Assembly (NCBI GenBank): GCA_902773835.1
Contig: CACYFZ010000013.1
Coordinates: 1 to 32,694, forward strand
Reading direction: 5' to 3'
Source: an uncultured Eubacteriales bacterium
GTDB lineage: Bacteria > Bacillota > Clostridia > Peptostreptococcales > Anaerovoracaceae
Length of the DNA: 32,694 nucleotides
The notes under the pieces were generated by a model that was given only the letters and a program-made list of their open reading frames with translations, was not told the origin of the DNA and ran no database searches. How positions within the stretch are numbered: the stretch's first letter is position 1; the number at the start of each line of letters is the position of its first letter. A program made the position numbers and the translations under genes. This document shows positions 32,036 through 32,694 of this stretch, piece by piece.

Positions 32036-32694
32036 ATGATAGCGGGTAATTGGGTGAGAGAAATAGGGAATGGAGTTTTGGATTTGCTTTATCCGTCTGA
32101 TTTATATTGTATCTGCTGCGGAAAAATAATAGACAGCAGCAGGACATACAGCATGTGTAATGAATGCATGGAATCCATCAGGTGGGTCAACGGCAGAAGC
32201 TGCCGAAAATGCGGCAAAGCCATGAATGAAAACAATCCTAAAGAGGTCTGCTTCAAGTGCTCGGAGCAGGCCCGTTTCTTTGATAGGGGATATATCTGCA
32301 GCGAGTACGGCGTGCATGAGAAGACTATTCTTTATGAACTGAAGTATGCATCCCAAGGTTATATAGGGGAAGTCCTCGGAGAAATCGCATACGATAAAAT
32401 GGCAGCGGAACTCGGAGAAGATGTTCTGGCCGCAGCCTATGACATGGTGATACCCGTTCCTATATTCAAAGCCAGAAAGCAGCGAAGGGGATTCAATCAG
32501 GCCGAGCTTATAGCCCGCTCATTTGCGAAAAGAGCAGGCCTCCTATTGGACAGCGATATTCTGCTTAGAACCAGGGCTACTGAGGCTATGAAGGGACTCG
32601 ATGCGGCGGCCAGATATGCGAATATAAGCGGAGCCTTTGAGGTCAGGCCGCATAAGCGATCAAAGCTTACGGGCACAAGGGTGCTTCTGGTCGA
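32036..32694 (+). CDS. comF: ComF-family amidophosphoribosyltransferase-like protein, partial
   Basis: The frame is open from ATG 32036 to the window end (at least 219 residues), and the gene is cut there. The N terminus has the ComF zinc-ribbon pattern: CICCGK, CNEC, CRKCGK and CFKC (about residues 25-85). The middle carries YELKYASQG, IPVPIFKARKQRRGFNQAELIA (about 143-164), and TxxMKGLDAAARYAN, all ComF marks. The last codons, VLLVD, begin the PRPP-binding loop whose remainder is outside the window. ComF aids DNA uptake in competent bacteria and also occurs in non-competent ones. AAGGA (32024-32028) within the end of the kinase gene serves as ribosome binding site. Confidence 0.93.
   Translation, partial: MIAGNWVREIGNGVLDLLYPSDLYCICCGKIIDSSRTYSMCNECMESIRWVNGRSCRKCGKAMNENNPKEVCFKCSEQARFFDRGYICSEYGVHEKTILYELKYASQGYIGEVLGEIAYDKMAAELGEDVLAAAYDMVIPVPIFKARKQRRGFNQAELIARSFAKRAGLLLDSDILLRTRATEAMKGLDAAARYANISGAFEVRPHKRSKLTGTRVLLV

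Noticed and set aside
1..32694. tRNA genes, CRISPR arrays, insertion sequences or attachment sites
   Set aside because: No cloverleaf, regularly spaced repeats, transposase or integrase gene was recognised; intergenic gaps are short and mostly explained by promoters and terminators.

Overview
The window looks like a chromosomal segment of a low-to-mid GC Gram-positive anaerobe, most likely a member of the Clostridia. This rests on gene content rather than a marker gene: YhaM-type exoribonuclease, RecD2, a YerC/TrpR-like regulator, DUF4003 proteins, a PfoR-type membrane protein, homoserine O-acetyltransferase plus MetY, strong GGAGG ribosome binding sites, and many extended -10 promoters. About 27 protein-coding genes fill nearly all of the window. 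I saw no complete rRNA or tRNA gene, CRISPR array, insertion sequence or prophage gene, and no gene-free stretch over 300 bases.

Layout: (1) 1-115 holds the tail of an upstream transcript, possibly an RNA gene, and a rho-independent terminator. (2) 116-5455 (+): YgjP-like metallohydrolase, CPA2 cation/proton antiporter, DUF445 membrane protein, cyclophilin, and a voltage-gated K+ channel with a C-terminal RCK_C domain. (3) 5452-9618 (-): trkA, trkH and a second divergent trkH. Regions 2 and 3 together make a K+ homeostasis island with uptake, efflux and channel proteins, several carrying TrkA-type regulatory domains. (4) 9907-13811 (+): two DUF4003 paralogues bracketing an in-frame Nudix / D-serine ammonia-lyase fusion that still has an internal ribosome binding site at the junction. 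(5) A PfoR-like EIIC protein (-) divergent from mltG (+). (6) 16311-16936: a Phd/PIN toxin-antitoxin pair, convergent with a BaiN/HI0933-type flavoprotein (-), which is divergent from a threonine aldolase-like enzyme (+). (7) 19258-21571: a copper ATPase whose N-terminal metal-binding domain lies in a different frame from the ATPase, followed by a GNAT acetyltransferase. (8) 22135-25742: metY, metA and a MATE transporter. (9) DUF1461 membrane protein (-) divergent from yerC (+); nadE (-) divergent from yhaM, recD2, a PfkB kinase and comF (+), the last cut by the window end.

The observations I rate highest are the Nudix-DsdA fusion between DUF4003 genes, the copZ/copA frame change at a CCC-A site (programmed frameshift, mutation or sequence error), and a recurring promoter layout in which an extended -10 (TGnTAnnnT) lies only 6-8 nt before an ATG with no Shine-Dalgarno sequence. 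That layout suggests leaderless mRNAs for four genes. All functions are assigned by reading the sequence; no database search was run.
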